Shown piece by piece: positions 56,321 through 64,000 of a DNA stretch of 64,000 nt. Location: the NCBI GenBank assembly GCA_011391495.1, contig JAABQK010000003.1, forward strand, positions 62,001-126,000. The letters are read 5' to 3'. A program made the position numbers and the translations under genes. This DNA is from Hydrogenophaga sp. (GTDB lineage: Bacteria > Pseudomonadota > Gammaproteobacteria > Burkholderiales > Burkholderiaceae_C). How positions within the stretch are numbered: position 1 is the first letter of the stretch; each line of letters starts with the position of its first letter. The notes below the pieces were generated by a model. The model was not told where the DNA came from. It did not search any database and saw only the letters and a list, made by a program, of their open reading frames with translations.

Positions 56321-57412
56321 ATGAACCCACACGCTCCCCTGATCATCGATGTTGCCGGTCACAGCCTCACCCGCAGCGACCAGCTTCGCCTGGCCCATCC
56401 GCTGGTGGGTGGTGTGATCCTGTTCGCACGCAACTGGCAGAGCCGCGAACAGCTGACCCAGCTGTGCCGCCAGATCAAGGCCGTGCGCTCCGACCTGCTG
56501 ATTGCGGTGGACCACGAAGGCGGCCGGGTGCAGCGCTTTCGCACCGACGGTTTCACCCACCTGCCGCCCATGGCCGCTCTGGGTGCGCTGTGGATGTCGC
56601 CTGCGCGCACAGGCGAGATGGAGGGTGCATCTGCCTTGCGGGCCACCAACGCGGCCGTGGCCAGCGGATATGTGCTTGGTGCCGAGTTGCGCGCCTGCGG
56701 GGTGGACCTGAGTTTCACGCCGGTGCTCGACCTGGATTACGGCGAAAGCTCGGTCATCGGCGACCGCGCTTTCGCCCGCGACCCGCGTGTGGTCACCGTG
56801 CTGGCACAGGCCCTGATGCACGGCCTGCTGCAAAGCGGCATGGGCAACTGCGGCAAACACTTTCCCGGTCACGGATTTGTGAGGGCCGACTCGCATCTGG
56901 CCATACCGGTCGACAAGCGCAGCCTCAAGGTGATCCTGGCCGAGGACGCCGCGCCTTATGGCTGGCTCTCTGCCAGCCTGCAGGCGGTGATGCCCGCCCA
57001 CGTGGTCTACCCGAAGGTCGACAGCCGGCCCGCTGGCTTTTCGCCGCGTTGGCTGCAGGACATCCTGCGCCGGCAACTAGGTTTCACCGGGGCCATCTTC
57101 AGTGACGACCTGAGCATGGAGGCGGCACGCCATATCGACGGGCGGGATGTCAGCTTCACCGAGGCGGCCCTGGCGGCGCTGTCGGCGGGCGGTGACATGG
57201 TGCTGCTGTGCAACCAGTCGGTTGTGGAGGAAGGCCGGCCGATTGATGAAGCGATCGAGGCCTTGTCGAAGGCGCTGGTCCAGGGGCAGTGGCAACCCAA
57301 CCCGGCCAGCGAGGAGCGCCGCCTGGCGCTGCTGCCACGCTGCGCAGCGACGGAGTGGGATGCCCTGATGGTCAGTGAGCGCTACATGCAGGCGCTTTCC
57401 CTGCTGCCCTGA
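56321..57412 (+). CDS. nagZ: Beta-N-acetylhexosaminidase NagZ
   Basis: A 363-residue family 3 glycosidase of the cytoplasm that removes N-acetylglucosamine from recycled muropeptides. AVDHEGGRVQRF, CGKHFPGHGFVRADSH (general acid-base His) and the nucleophile Asp region IFSDDLSMEAA are intact. The ATG at 56321 is chosen over the ORF-track start, which overlaps acpS. It is tail to tail with the LON-domain gene, the stops being adjacent. Confidence 0.95.
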   Translation: MNPHAPLIIDVAGHSLTRSDQLRLAHPLVGGVILFARNWQSREQLTQLCRQIKAVRSDLLIAVDHEGGRVQRFRTDGFTHLPPMAALGALWMSPARTGEMEGASALRATNAAVASGYVLGAELRACGVDLSFTPVLDLDYGESSVIGDRAFARDPRVVTVLAQALMHGLLQSGMGNCGKHFPGHGFVRADSHLAIPVDKRSLKVILAEDAAPYGWLSASLQAVMPAHVVYPKVDSRPAGFSPRWLQDILRRQLGFTGAIFSDDLSMEAARHIDGRDVSFTEAALAALSAGGDMVLLCNQSVVEEGRPIDEAIEALSKALVQGQWQPNPASEERRLALLPRCAATEWDALMVSERYMQALSLLP

Positions 57413-58093
57413 TCAGCGGTCTACCCCGATGCGGTCCAGCAGATCGGACACCAGCTCCAGCCGCAGCAACGGGTTGTCCAGGCTCATCAGGCGTTGTTTG
57501 AGTTCGGCCGGGACGGGCAGCAGTTCGGCCCAGCGGTTGGCGACCCAGCCGCAGTCGTTCCACTGGTAGGGCGGCTGCAGAGGCAGTTCGGACAGGGCAT
57601 CGGGCTCCTGCGCCAGCAGGTTGTTCAGCAGGCGCTGCAGCGCATCGCGCGTGCTCGCCAGATCCTCGGGCACCGGAACCACCGCTTCGGCCTCATCGAG
57701 GTCCACATCGGCCACCCAGAGTCCATGCGGCAGCTGGTGGCTGGCCTTCACATGAAAGCGCTGCAGACCCCGGCAGTGGATCATCATGAGCCCGGCCTGG
57801 GGGCGTTCCAGCCGTTCGATTTTCGCGAGGGTGCCAACCGGGTGAAACGCCTCGCGCGCGAAGCCGTCACCGGCAGGCGATGCCGACGGGTCGGCGCGCC
57901 GAACCTCGCTGCCTTCGGAAAGGCAGACCACACCAAACGGTGCCCCGGCCTTGTGGCAACGGCCAATCATGTCGAGGTAGCGCACCTCGAAGATGCGCAA
58001 CGGCATCCATCCACCCGGGAACAGGACAGTCTGAAGCGGGAACAGCGGGAGTTGCGACAGCGTGAGTGCCGGCTCTTCGTTGGCGTTGCTCAA
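57413..58093 (-). CDS. LON-substrate-binding-domain protein
   Basis: A 226-residue protein with only the N-terminal domain of Lon (LPLFPLQTVLFPGGWMPLRIFEVRYLDMIGRCHKAGAPFGVVCL), with no ATPase or protease part. The role is unclear; such stand-alone domains are common. The start is TTG at 58093 with GGGAG upstream, as no ATG fits. It follows accD on the minus strand by 85 bases. Confidence 0.9.
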   Translation of the reverse strand: MSNANEEPALTLSQLPLFPLQTVLFPGGWMPLRIFEVRYLDMIGRCHKAGAPFGVVCLSEGSEVRRADPSASPAGDGFAREAFHPVGTLAKIERLERPQAGLMMIHCRGLQRFHVKASHQLPHGLWVADVDLDEAEAVVPVPEDLASTRDALQRLLNNLLAQEPDALSELPLQPPYQWNDCGWVANRWAELLPVPAELKQRLMSLDNPLLRLELVSDLLDRIGVDR

Positions 58094-58178
58094 GGTGCAC
58101 TCCCCCTGCCCACCAGCCAGCAGAGCGTCGCTCCATGCCCGGGGACGGACATCTGGCTGGACGGGGTCTGGCGCCGGG

Positions 58179-59057
58179 TCAATCTGCGATCACCGCGTCG
58201 GCACTCTGTCGCTGCAGCATGGCCAGCGCGCTGGCGACCGTGGAGCGCAGTTCGCGCCGGTCGCAGATGAAGTCCACCGCGCCCTTGGTTTGCAGGAACT
58301 CGGCGCGCTGGAAACCTTCGGGCAGTTTCACGCGCACAGTGTTCTCGATCACGCGCGGGCCGGCGAATCCGATCAGCGCCTTGGGCTCTGCGATCACGAT
58401 ATCGCCCAGGAAGGCGAAGCCGGCCGACACGCCACCCATGGTGGGGTCGGTCAGCACGCTGATGTAGGGAAGCCCCTTTTTCGCCAGACGCGTGAGCGCG
58501 GCATTGGTCTTGGCCATCTGCATGAGCGAGAGCAGGCCTTCCTGCATGCGGGCGCCGCCGGTGGCGGTGAAGCAGACGAAGGGCACCTTCTGGGCAATGG
58601 CTTCTTCCACCCCTCGCACGAAACGCTCGCCCACCACCGACCCCATGGAGCCGCCCATGAAGTCGAACTCGAAACAGGCAACCACCAGAGGCATGCCCTG
58701 AACCGCACCGCCAATGACCACCAGCGCATCGGTCTCGCCGGTGGTCTCCAGCGCTTCTTTCAGGCGCTCAGGGTATTTGCGGCTGTCCTTGAACTTCAGC
58801 GGATCGATGGGTAGCACTTCCTGGGCCAGTTCGTATCGACCCTCGGCGTCCAGAAACGCATTCAGGCGCGCTCGTGCCCCGATGCGATGGTGGTGGCTGC
58901 AGTGCGGGCAGACATTCTGGTTCTTTTCCAGGTCGGTCTTGTAAAGCACGGCCTCGCAGCTTGGGCACTTGATCCACAGGCCTTCGGGCACGCTGCGGCG
59001 TTCGGAAGGGTCGGTGGGGGTGATCTTGGGTGGCAGCAGTTTTTCGAGCCAGGACAT
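58179..59057 (-). CDS. accD: Acetyl-CoA carboxylase carboxyltransferase subunit beta
   Basis: A 292-residue subunit that, with AccA, carboxylates acetyl-CoA to malonyl-CoA. The zinc ribbon uses C31, C34, C50 and C53 (CPSC...CPHC). The carboxyltransferase core has [25 protein letters not shown] and [17 protein letters not shown]. The gene is downstream of trpFBA, a conserved betaproteobacterial order. A 10-bp hairpin (59078-59097) without a T run lies between trpA and accD. Confidence 0.97.
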   Translation of the reverse strand: MSWLEKLLPPKITPTDPSERRSVPEGLWIKCPSCEAVLYKTDLEKNQNVCPHCSHHHRIGARARLNAFLDAEGRYELAQEVLPIDPLKFKDSRKYPERLKEALETTGETDALVVIGGAVQGMPLVVACFEFDFMGGSMGSVVGERFVRGVEEAIAQKVPFVCFTATGGARMQEGLLSLMQMAKTNAALTRLAKKGLPYISVLTDPTMGGVSAGFAFLGDIVIAEPKALIGFAGPRVIENTVRVKLPEGFQRAEFLQTKGAVDFICDRRELRSTVASALAMLQRQSADAVIAD

Positions 59058-59232
59058 GGGGTCTCCTTGTCGGGGGGACGGGCTCGAGTGAGCCCGTCGG
59101 GAAAGCGGAATTAAACCATGCAGAGGGTGTTGCGCCGCCGGATCGCACCAGGGCGAAAACAGATGGTTTCGACAAGCCGCACACCACCAAGGGAGACAAC
59201 GATCCGCTCAGCGGTGGCGCATCGGGTCCAGG

Positions 59233-60042
59233 TCATGCGTCCAGCGCCTTTCGGATGGAGCGCAGGAAATTCGAGGCCACAGCCACCACTTTTTCATGGG
59301 GTTCGTTCTCGATCAACTGGATGATCTTGCTGCCGATCACCACGGCGTCCGCCGTGCGGCCAATGGCCTTGGCGGTCTCGGCATCGCGGATGCCAAAGCC
59401 CACGCCCACCGGCACGTTCACATGCGCACGGATGCGCGGCAGCATGGCTTCGACCTGGCCCACATCCAGCGTGCCGGCGCCTGTCACCCCCTTGAGCGAC
59501 ACGTAATACACGTAGCCGCTGGCCACGCGCGCCACCTGCTCCATGCGCTCGTCGGTGCTGGTGGGCGCGAGCAGAAAGATCAGGTCCATGCCATGGGCTC
59601 GCAGTTCGGCAGCGAATTCCTCGCACTCTTCGGGCGGATAGTCCACGATCAGCACACCATCGACACCAGCCGCGCTGGCGTCTGCCACGAAGCGCCCTGC
59701 ACCGTGTTTCTGGTCGTAGCGCTCCACCGGGTTGGCGTAGCCCATCAGCACCACCGGTGTGGTGGCGTTGCGCTCGCGGAATGTCTTGACCATCGCCAGC
59801 ACCTGCACCAGACCGATGCCGAACGACAGCGCACGGTCGCCTGCTTTCTGGATCACCGGGCCGTCGGCCGAGGGGTCGGAGAAGGGCACGCCGAGCTCGA
59901 TCACGTCGGCACCAGCGTCCACCATGCCGTGCATCAGCTCGGGCGTGATGTCCGCGTAAGGAAAGCCCGCGGTGACGAACGGGATGAGGGCTTTGCGTTT
60001 CTGGGCTTTCCGCGCGCCCAGCGCGGTTTCGATGCGGCTCAT
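59233..60042 (-). CDS. trpA: Tryptophan synthase alpha subunit
   Basis: A 269-residue TIM-barrel subunit that cleaves indole-glycerol phosphate to indole. Catalytic Glu is in [20 protein letters not shown] and catalytic Asp in [11 protein letters not shown]. The loop GVTGAGT and [12 protein letters not shown] follow. The ATG at 60042 (MSRIETALG) overlaps the trpB stop by four bases; the ORF-track extension belongs to trpB sequence. Confidence 0.97.
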   Translation of the reverse strand: MSRIETALGARKAQKRKALIPFVTAGFPYADITPELMHGMVDAGADVIELGVPFSDPSADGPVIQKAGDRALSFGIGLVQVLAMVKTFRERNATTPVVLMGYANPVERYDQKHGAGRFVADASAAGVDGVLIVDYPPEECEEFAAELRAHGMDLIFLLAPTSTDERMEQVARVASGYVYYVSLKGVTGAGTLDVGQVEAMLPRIRAHVNVPVGVGFGIRDAETAKAIGRTADAVVIGSKIIQLIENEPHEKVVAVASNFLRSIRKALDA

Positions 60043-61328
60043 TTGTGGAATCCGATGGTGGAGGTCTCCGTGCCACCCTTGACGGACTGTCCACGGCAGC
60101 TGGGTCGGCAATAGAAGTCGGCATGGGACAGGTCGGCTACGGTCCCGATGTCCTTGTCACCCCGGCCCGAGAGGTTGACCAGGATCGACTGGTCGGGCCG
60201 CATGGTCCTGGCCAGCTGCATGGCGTAGGCCACCGCGTGGCTCGATTCGAGCGCCGGGATGATGCCCTCGGTCCGGCAAAGGTAGTGGAAGGCATCCAGT
60301 GCCTCGGCGTCGGTGATGCCGACGTACTCGGCCCGGCCGATGTCCTTCAGAAATGCGTGCTCGGGGCCGACGCCGGGGTAGTCCAGGCCGGCGCTCACGC
60401 TGTGCGTTTCAGTCACCTGGCCGTTGTCGTCCTGCAGCACGTAGGTGCGGTTGCCATGCAGCACGCCGGGGCTGCCTTTCTGTAGCGAGGCTGAGTGCTT
60501 GCCACTCTCCAGTCCCTCACCGGCTGCTTCCACGCCAATCAGGCGCGTGGCCGGGTGGTTGATGTAGGGGTAGAAGATGCCCATGGCGTTGCTGCCTCCG
60601 CCCACGCAGGCGACCACGGCGTCGGGTTGCTCGCCGGTGCAGCCGGCTGCCTTGAGCATCTCCGGCATCTGCACCAGGCATTCTTCGCCGATCACGCTCT
60701 GGAAGTCGCGCACCATCATGGGATAGGGGTGCGGGCCGGCCACGGTGCCGATGATGTAGAAGGTGTTGTCCACGTTGGCGACCCAGTCGCGCATGGCTTC
60801 GTTCAGCGCGTCTTTCAGTGTCCTGCTGCCGCTCTCCACCGGCACCACGGTGGCGCCGAGCAGCTTCATGCGGTAGACGTTGGGACTCTGGCGCTTCACG
60901 TCTTCGCTGCCCATATAGACCACGCATTCCAGGCCGTAGCGCGCGCAGATGGTGGCGGTGGCCACGCCGTGTTGTCCGGCGCCGGTCTCGGCAATGATGC
61001 GCGGCTTGCCCATGCGTTTGGCGAGCATGGCCTGGCCGATGGTGTTGTTGATCTTGTGCGCGCCGGTGTGGTTGAGATCTTCGCGCTTCAGGAAAATCTG
61101 CGCACCGCCTTGTTCACGGCTCATGCGCGCAGCGTGGTACACGGGAGAAGGGCGGCCCACGAAGTGAGCGAGCTCGCTCTTGAATTCGGCGAGGAACTCG
61201 GGGTCGTGCTGGTACTTCGCGTACGCAGCCTTGAGCTCGTTGATGGCGTGCGTGAGCGTTTCGCTCACGAAGCTGCCGCCGTAGATGCCGAAATGGCCGC
61301 GGGCGTCGGGTTGCTGGTAGGTGTCCAT
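60039..61328 (-). CDS. trpB: Tryptophan synthase beta subunit
   Basis: A 429-residue PLP enzyme that joins indole and serine. The PLP lysine is K92 in [10 protein letters not shown], the phosphate loop is GGGSNAMG, and [13 protein letters not shown] is present. The C-terminus ([22 protein letters not shown]) is somewhat longer than usual. It is coupled to trpA by an ATGA overlap and follows trpF by 48 bases. Confidence 0.97.
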   Translation of the reverse strand: MDTYQQPDARGHFGIYGGSFVSETLTHAINELKAAYAKYQHDPEFLAEFKSELAHFVGRPSPVYHAARMSREQGGAQIFLKREDLNHTGAHKINNTIGQAMLAKRMGKPRIIAETGAGQHGVATATICARYGLECVVYMGSEDVKRQSPNVYRMKLLGATVVPVESGSRTLKDALNEAMRDWVANVDNTFYIIGTVAGPHPYPMMVRDFQSVIGEECLVQMPEMLKAAGCTGEQPDAVVACVGGGSNAMGIFYPYINHPATRLIGVEAAGEGLESGKHSASLQKGSPGVLHGNRTYVLQDDNGQVTETHSVSAGLDYPGVGPEHAFLKDIGRAEYVGITDAEALDAFHYLCRTEGIIPALESSHAVAYAMQLARTMRPDQSILVNLSGRGDKDIGTVADLSHADFYCRPSCRGQSVKGGTETSTIGFHK

Positions 61329-61376
61329 GGGGGGTCTCGGTTCAGGGGCCCGAGCAGTCCAGGGAGGGGACTCAGC

Positions 61377-62048
61377 TCAGGCGGATCGCAGGGAGTCGGC
61401 CGCGCGAACGGCGGCGACGAATGCGTGAATCTTGCCAGCGTCCTTGATGCCCTTGGACACCTCGACGCCGGAACTCACGTCAACGGCCCAAGGCCGTACG
61501 CGCGATATGCCATCGATCACGTTTGCAGGCGTGAGTCCACCAGACAAAACGAGGCGAGAGCTGGCGTTTAGAAGCGGATGTGACCAAGGGAATGCTGTCC
61601 AGTCAAAGGATTGACCTCCACCACCAAAGGCTTCGACATGGGCGTCGAGCAGGATGGCCTGAGCGGCAGAAAAAGTCTCGGCGTATTTTAGAAGATCAAA
61701 GCCCGCACCGGCGGATCCTGTGGGTATGCGGGCAGCGCGCAGGAATGGCCGGGCCGGTGCCAGGCAGTCGGCGGGCGTTTCGTCGCCATGGAACTGCAGC
61801 AAGGCGTTGGGTACGGCGGCCACACCCTGGCTGATGAACTCGGGGCTGGCGTTCACGAACAGCAGCACGGGCGTGACAAATGCCGGAAGAAGCCTCGCAA
61901 GCTCGCCCGCGCGTTCGGGGGCGACAAACCGCGGGCTTTTCGTGTACATCACAAACCCGATGGCATCGGCACCTGCTTGCACGGCCGCTTCCACGTCGGC
62001 TTCTCGGGTCAGTCCGCAGATCTTGATACGGGTGCGAAGAAGGGGCAT
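61377..62048 (-). CDS. trpF: Phosphoribosylanthranilate isomerase
   Basis: A 223-residue TIM-barrel enzyme for the third step of tryptophan synthesis. The N-terminal catalytic Cys is in RIKICGLTREADVEAA, and the catalytic Asp region is RPWAVDVSSGVEVSKGIKD. The ATG at 62048 (MPLLRTRIKICG) is chosen because upstream residues in the longer ORF show no similarity. It lies between truA and trpB. Confidence 0.96.
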   Translation of the reverse strand: MPLLRTRIKICGLTREADVEAAVQAGADAIGFVMYTKSPRFVAPERAGELARLLPAFVTPVLLFVNASPEFISQGVAAVPNALLQFHGDETPADCLAPARPFLRAARIPTGSAGAGFDLLKYAETFSAAQAILLDAHVEAFGGGGQSFDWTAFPWSHPLLNASSRLVLSGGLTPANVIDGISRVRPWAVDVSSGVEVSKGIKDAGKIHAFVAAVRAADSLRSA

Positions 62049-62160
62049 GTCGCGAAATGGAAGGGTTTGGGTAGAAAACACCGCGAAACCGGCGTGACCG
62101 GCTCGCCGAGCCTTTGCCAAGGGGCCACCTCTCCATCTGGAAGCGGCGAAGGAGGGAGGG

Positions 62161-62994
62161 TTATGGTAACCAGTCAAACGGCGGCGTGCGGGTGGGCAAG
62201 CCCAAAGAGTCTTCGTACACCGGCCCCAGAAAGTACAGACCGTCAGGGGAAAAGGTGGGGGCTGCCGCATCTCGACTTCTGGCCTGGAGTACCTCCGCCA
62301 TCCACTCCGCTTTTTGGCTGCCGGTACCGATGGCAATCAAGCAGCCCATGATGTTGCGGATCATGTGGTGCAGAAACGCCGTCGCCTCGAATTCAAACGT
62401 CCAGTAGGCGCCACGTCGCGCGATGCTGATGCGCAGCATATTCTTGACCGGCGAATGGGACTGGCATTGCGCTGCGCGAAACGATGTGAAGTCGTGTTCA
62501 CCTATCAAGGTGCCGGCGGCCTGTTGCATGGCTTCCATCTGGAGCGGACGGAACACCCAGCCGACACGACCCAGGTCGACACTCGGCCTCACCGCGGATT
62601 CAAGCAGCACGTAGGCGTAGCGGCGAGACTGTGCGCTGGCCCGGGCGTGGAAGCTGTGTGGGACCTTGCGTGCCCACTGCACCGCAATGTCCGGCGGTAG
62701 GAAACGGTTGGTGCCGCGCACCCAGGCGTTCTCTGTGCGGTCGACCGGGCTGTCGAAATGCACCACCTGCATGAGGCCGTGCACGCCCGAATCGGTCCGG
62801 CCGGCGCAGAGGGTGCTGATGCGATCCAGTGCGGTGAACTGAGCCAGCGCGCGCTCCAGTTTGTCCTGTACGGTGAGGCCACTGAGCTGACTTTGCCAGC
62901 CTTCGTAGGCCCGACCGTTGTAACTCACCCCCAGCGCAATGCGGGTCCTCTGCGTATCGCCTGATGCAGAGTCTGCTGTTGCGTCGGTTGACAA
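62161..62994 (-). CDS. truA: tRNA pseudouridine synthase A
   Basis: A 277-residue enzyme forming pseudouridine at tRNA positions 38-40. The catalytic Asp is D68 in CAGRTDSGVHG, and YLLES-type core segments with FLHHMIRNIMGCLIAIG close the fold. The start is TTG at 62994, since no ATG or GTG fits before the conserved ALGVSYNGRAYEGWQSQ. It lies 26 bases after fimV. Confidence 0.95.
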   Translation of the reverse strand: MSTDATADSASGDTQRTRIALGVSYNGRAYEGWQSQLSGLTVQDKLERALAQFTALDRISTLCAGRTDSGVHGLMQVVHFDSPVDRTENAWVRGTNRFLPPDIAVQWARKVPHSFHARASAQSRRYAYVLLESAVRPSVDLGRVGWVFRPLQMEAMQQAAGTLIGEHDFTSFRAAQCQSHSPVKNMLRISIARRGAYWTFEFEATAFLHHMIRNIMGCLIAIGTGSQKAEWMAEVLQARSRDAAAPTFSPDGLYFLGPVYEDSLGLPTRTPPFDWLP

Positions 62995-63020
62995 GGCTGG
63001 GCTGTGCAGGAACTGGTGGT

Positions 63021-64000
63021 TCAGACCAGATCAGCCAGGAAGGTGCTGGCCTTCGTCTTGAGCGTGCCAGAGGCCTCGGCGAGCACTTCCTCTGCCAGTG
63101 AGCGGGCTCCCTCAAGGTCACCGATGGCGCGAAATTCTTCGGCCAAGGAGAGTTTGGTATCCAGCGGACTCTCTTCGGTCAGGCCCTTGCCCGCGGTCGA
63201 AGCGTCGACTGCCTTGTCGCCAAGGTCCAGGCTGATGTCATTCAGATCAAACGACATCAGCTCAGCCGGAGAGCTGGGCTGGCTATCAATGGCTGGCACC
63301 GGCGCTGGCTCTGACGTGTCTTCATCCGGCATGGACAAGGCCATGGGTTGCGGTTCGTCAAGCGAGAAATCAGGCAAAACTTCACCATCATCGAAAGTCG
63401 GCGTGTTTTCTGCCGGCGCTGGAGACACCGACACTTCACCAGTCGCGGGCATGTCCAGTGCCACAGGCTCGGAGGGAAAGTCGAGATCAAAATCCATCGA
63501 CATGGAGGAGGGGCCAGCCTTCTCTTCCACGTTGCTGGTCAGCACTTCGGTGCTGTTGAGATCGTCCAGGCCGGACATGGCGGCTTCAGTGGGAGCGGGA
63601 AGATGGCCTGCAGAGGCAAGATCTGCGCGGGAATCGTCGATCGAGAAATCAAGGTCAAGATCCAGATCCGCTGTGCCGACACCTGGCCCGGTGGCATTCG
63701 CAAGGGTGCTGCTACCGAAGGGTATCGTGTTCATGGCACCCCCCGCAGCGATGGGTACGGCGCCTGCCTTGACGGCGGGAGCCCCGCCCGGCTGGTACAG
63801 GGGGTTGGCTGGATCAAGTTCGCGCCCCAACGCACAGGCTTGGTCCCATTCCGGGCCCTGTCCCTGGGTAAGACCATAGGCCTCGGTCGCTACCACCTCG
63901 AAGGCCTTGGCATCGCGGCGCTTGGCGTAGATCTCGAGCAGCTTGTTGTGAATGGCCACCCGCGTGGGTGTGCTGCGCATGGCTTCTTTGAGAATCTCCT
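63021..64000 (-). CDS. fimV: FimV-family protein, C-terminal part (cut by window end)
   Basis: The frame is open through the right edge, so only the last 326 or so residues are seen. The visible part has a TPR-like helical segment (RVAIHNKLLEIYAKRRDAKAFEVVATEAYGLT) and a long acidic, Pro/Ser-rich region with repeated DLDLDF-type stretches. It ends in the typical FimV C-terminal domain (SLAEEFRAIGDLEGARSLAEEVLAEASGTLKTKASTFLADL). FimV is an inner-membrane peptidoglycan-binding protein for polar assembly and type IV pili. Upstream asd-fimV order cannot be checked. Confidence 0.92.
   Translation of the reverse strand, partial: EILKEAMRSTPTRVAIHNKLLEIYAKRRDAKAFEVVATEAYGLTQGQGPEWDQACALGRELDPANPLYQPGGAPAVKAGAVPIAAGGAMNTIPFGSSTLANATGPGVGTADLDLDLDFSIDDSRADLASAGHLPAPTEAAMSGLDDLNSTEVLTSNVEEKAGPSSMSMDFDLDFPSEPVALDMPATGEVSVSPAPAENTPTFDDGEVLPDFSLDEPQPMALSMPDEDTSEPAPVPAIDSQPSSPAELMSFDLNDISLDLGDKAVDASTAGKGLTEESPLDTKLSLAEEFRAIGDLEGARSLAEEVLAEASGTLKTKASTFLADLV

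Noticed and set aside
59078-59097. ACGGGCTCGAGTGAGCCCGT hairpin between trpA and accD as a terminator
   Set aside because: There is no T run on the minus strand after the stem. It may be a processing or leader structure, but termination is not supported.

Overview
The window is a GC-rich bacterial chromosome segment. Housekeeping synteny points to a betaproteobacterium of the order Burkholderiales, most likely Comamonadaceae and Hydrogenophaga-like: yceD-rpmF-plsX-fabHDG-acpP-fabF, rpoE-rseA-rseB-mucD-lepA-lepB-rnc-era-recO-pdxJ-acpS-nagZ, and fimV-truA-trpFBA-accD. This assignment is inferred from gene order and protein wording only.

Layout. (1) 1-2.8 kb: rph, rdgB and hemW, then a tRNA-Ser(TGA). 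(2) 2.85-31 kb: a nitrogen-scavenging region. It holds a scattered urease locus (ureD, ureA, ureB, ureC, ureE, ureF, ureG) and an ABC importer with a cytidine/guanine-type deaminase. It also holds an NCS2 xanthine/urate permease, malic enzyme, an M20 hydrolase, a fused UraD-AllC protein, allantoinase PuuE, a GntR/FCD regulator, hydroxyisourate hydrolase UraH, XdhC and the cytochrome-fused membrane urate oxidase PuuD. (3) 28-32 kb: glutathione-dependent formaldehyde oxidation, then a HAD phosphatase, a Rieske protein and SppA. (4) 32-37.5 kb: YdcF-like protein, galE, a decayed manC pseudogene, galU, a methyltransferase and Maf. (5) 37.5-57.4 kb: fatty-acid synthesis, envelope-stress sigma-E module, secretion and RNA-processing genes. 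(6) 57.4-64 kb: LON-domain protein, accD, trpA, trpB, trpF, truA and the C-terminal part of fimV, cut by the window end.

How it works together. The genes of region 2 spell out most of a route from xanthine/urate to ammonia: uptake, urate oxidation (PuuD), 5-hydroxyisourate hydrolysis (UraH), OHCU decarboxylation (UraD domain), allantoin opening (PuuE), allantoate hydrolysis (AllC domain), and urea hydrolysis by urease. XdhA/XdhB and a recognisable ureidoglycolate lyase are not in the window. Four copies of a TGTATACA palindrome lie upstream of the importer, the permease, the divergent gntR/uraH pair and puuD, and imply one GntR regulon. Three sequences closely matching the sigma-54 -24/-12 element lie upstream of the importer, ureA and ureC; the first two also have NtrC-like half-sites upstream. 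The importer promoter region therefore appears to combine nitrogen-limitation activation with substrate-responsive repression.

Other unusual points are a minus-strand urease locus interrupted by a plus-strand beta-helix lipoprotein gene and by a receiver-TPR protein gene, a dispersed hairpin-rich repeat that starts exactly at the stop codon in three intercistronic gaps, and a short terminated transcript candidate before lepA. No CRISPR array, insertion sequence, rRNA or prophage was seen.
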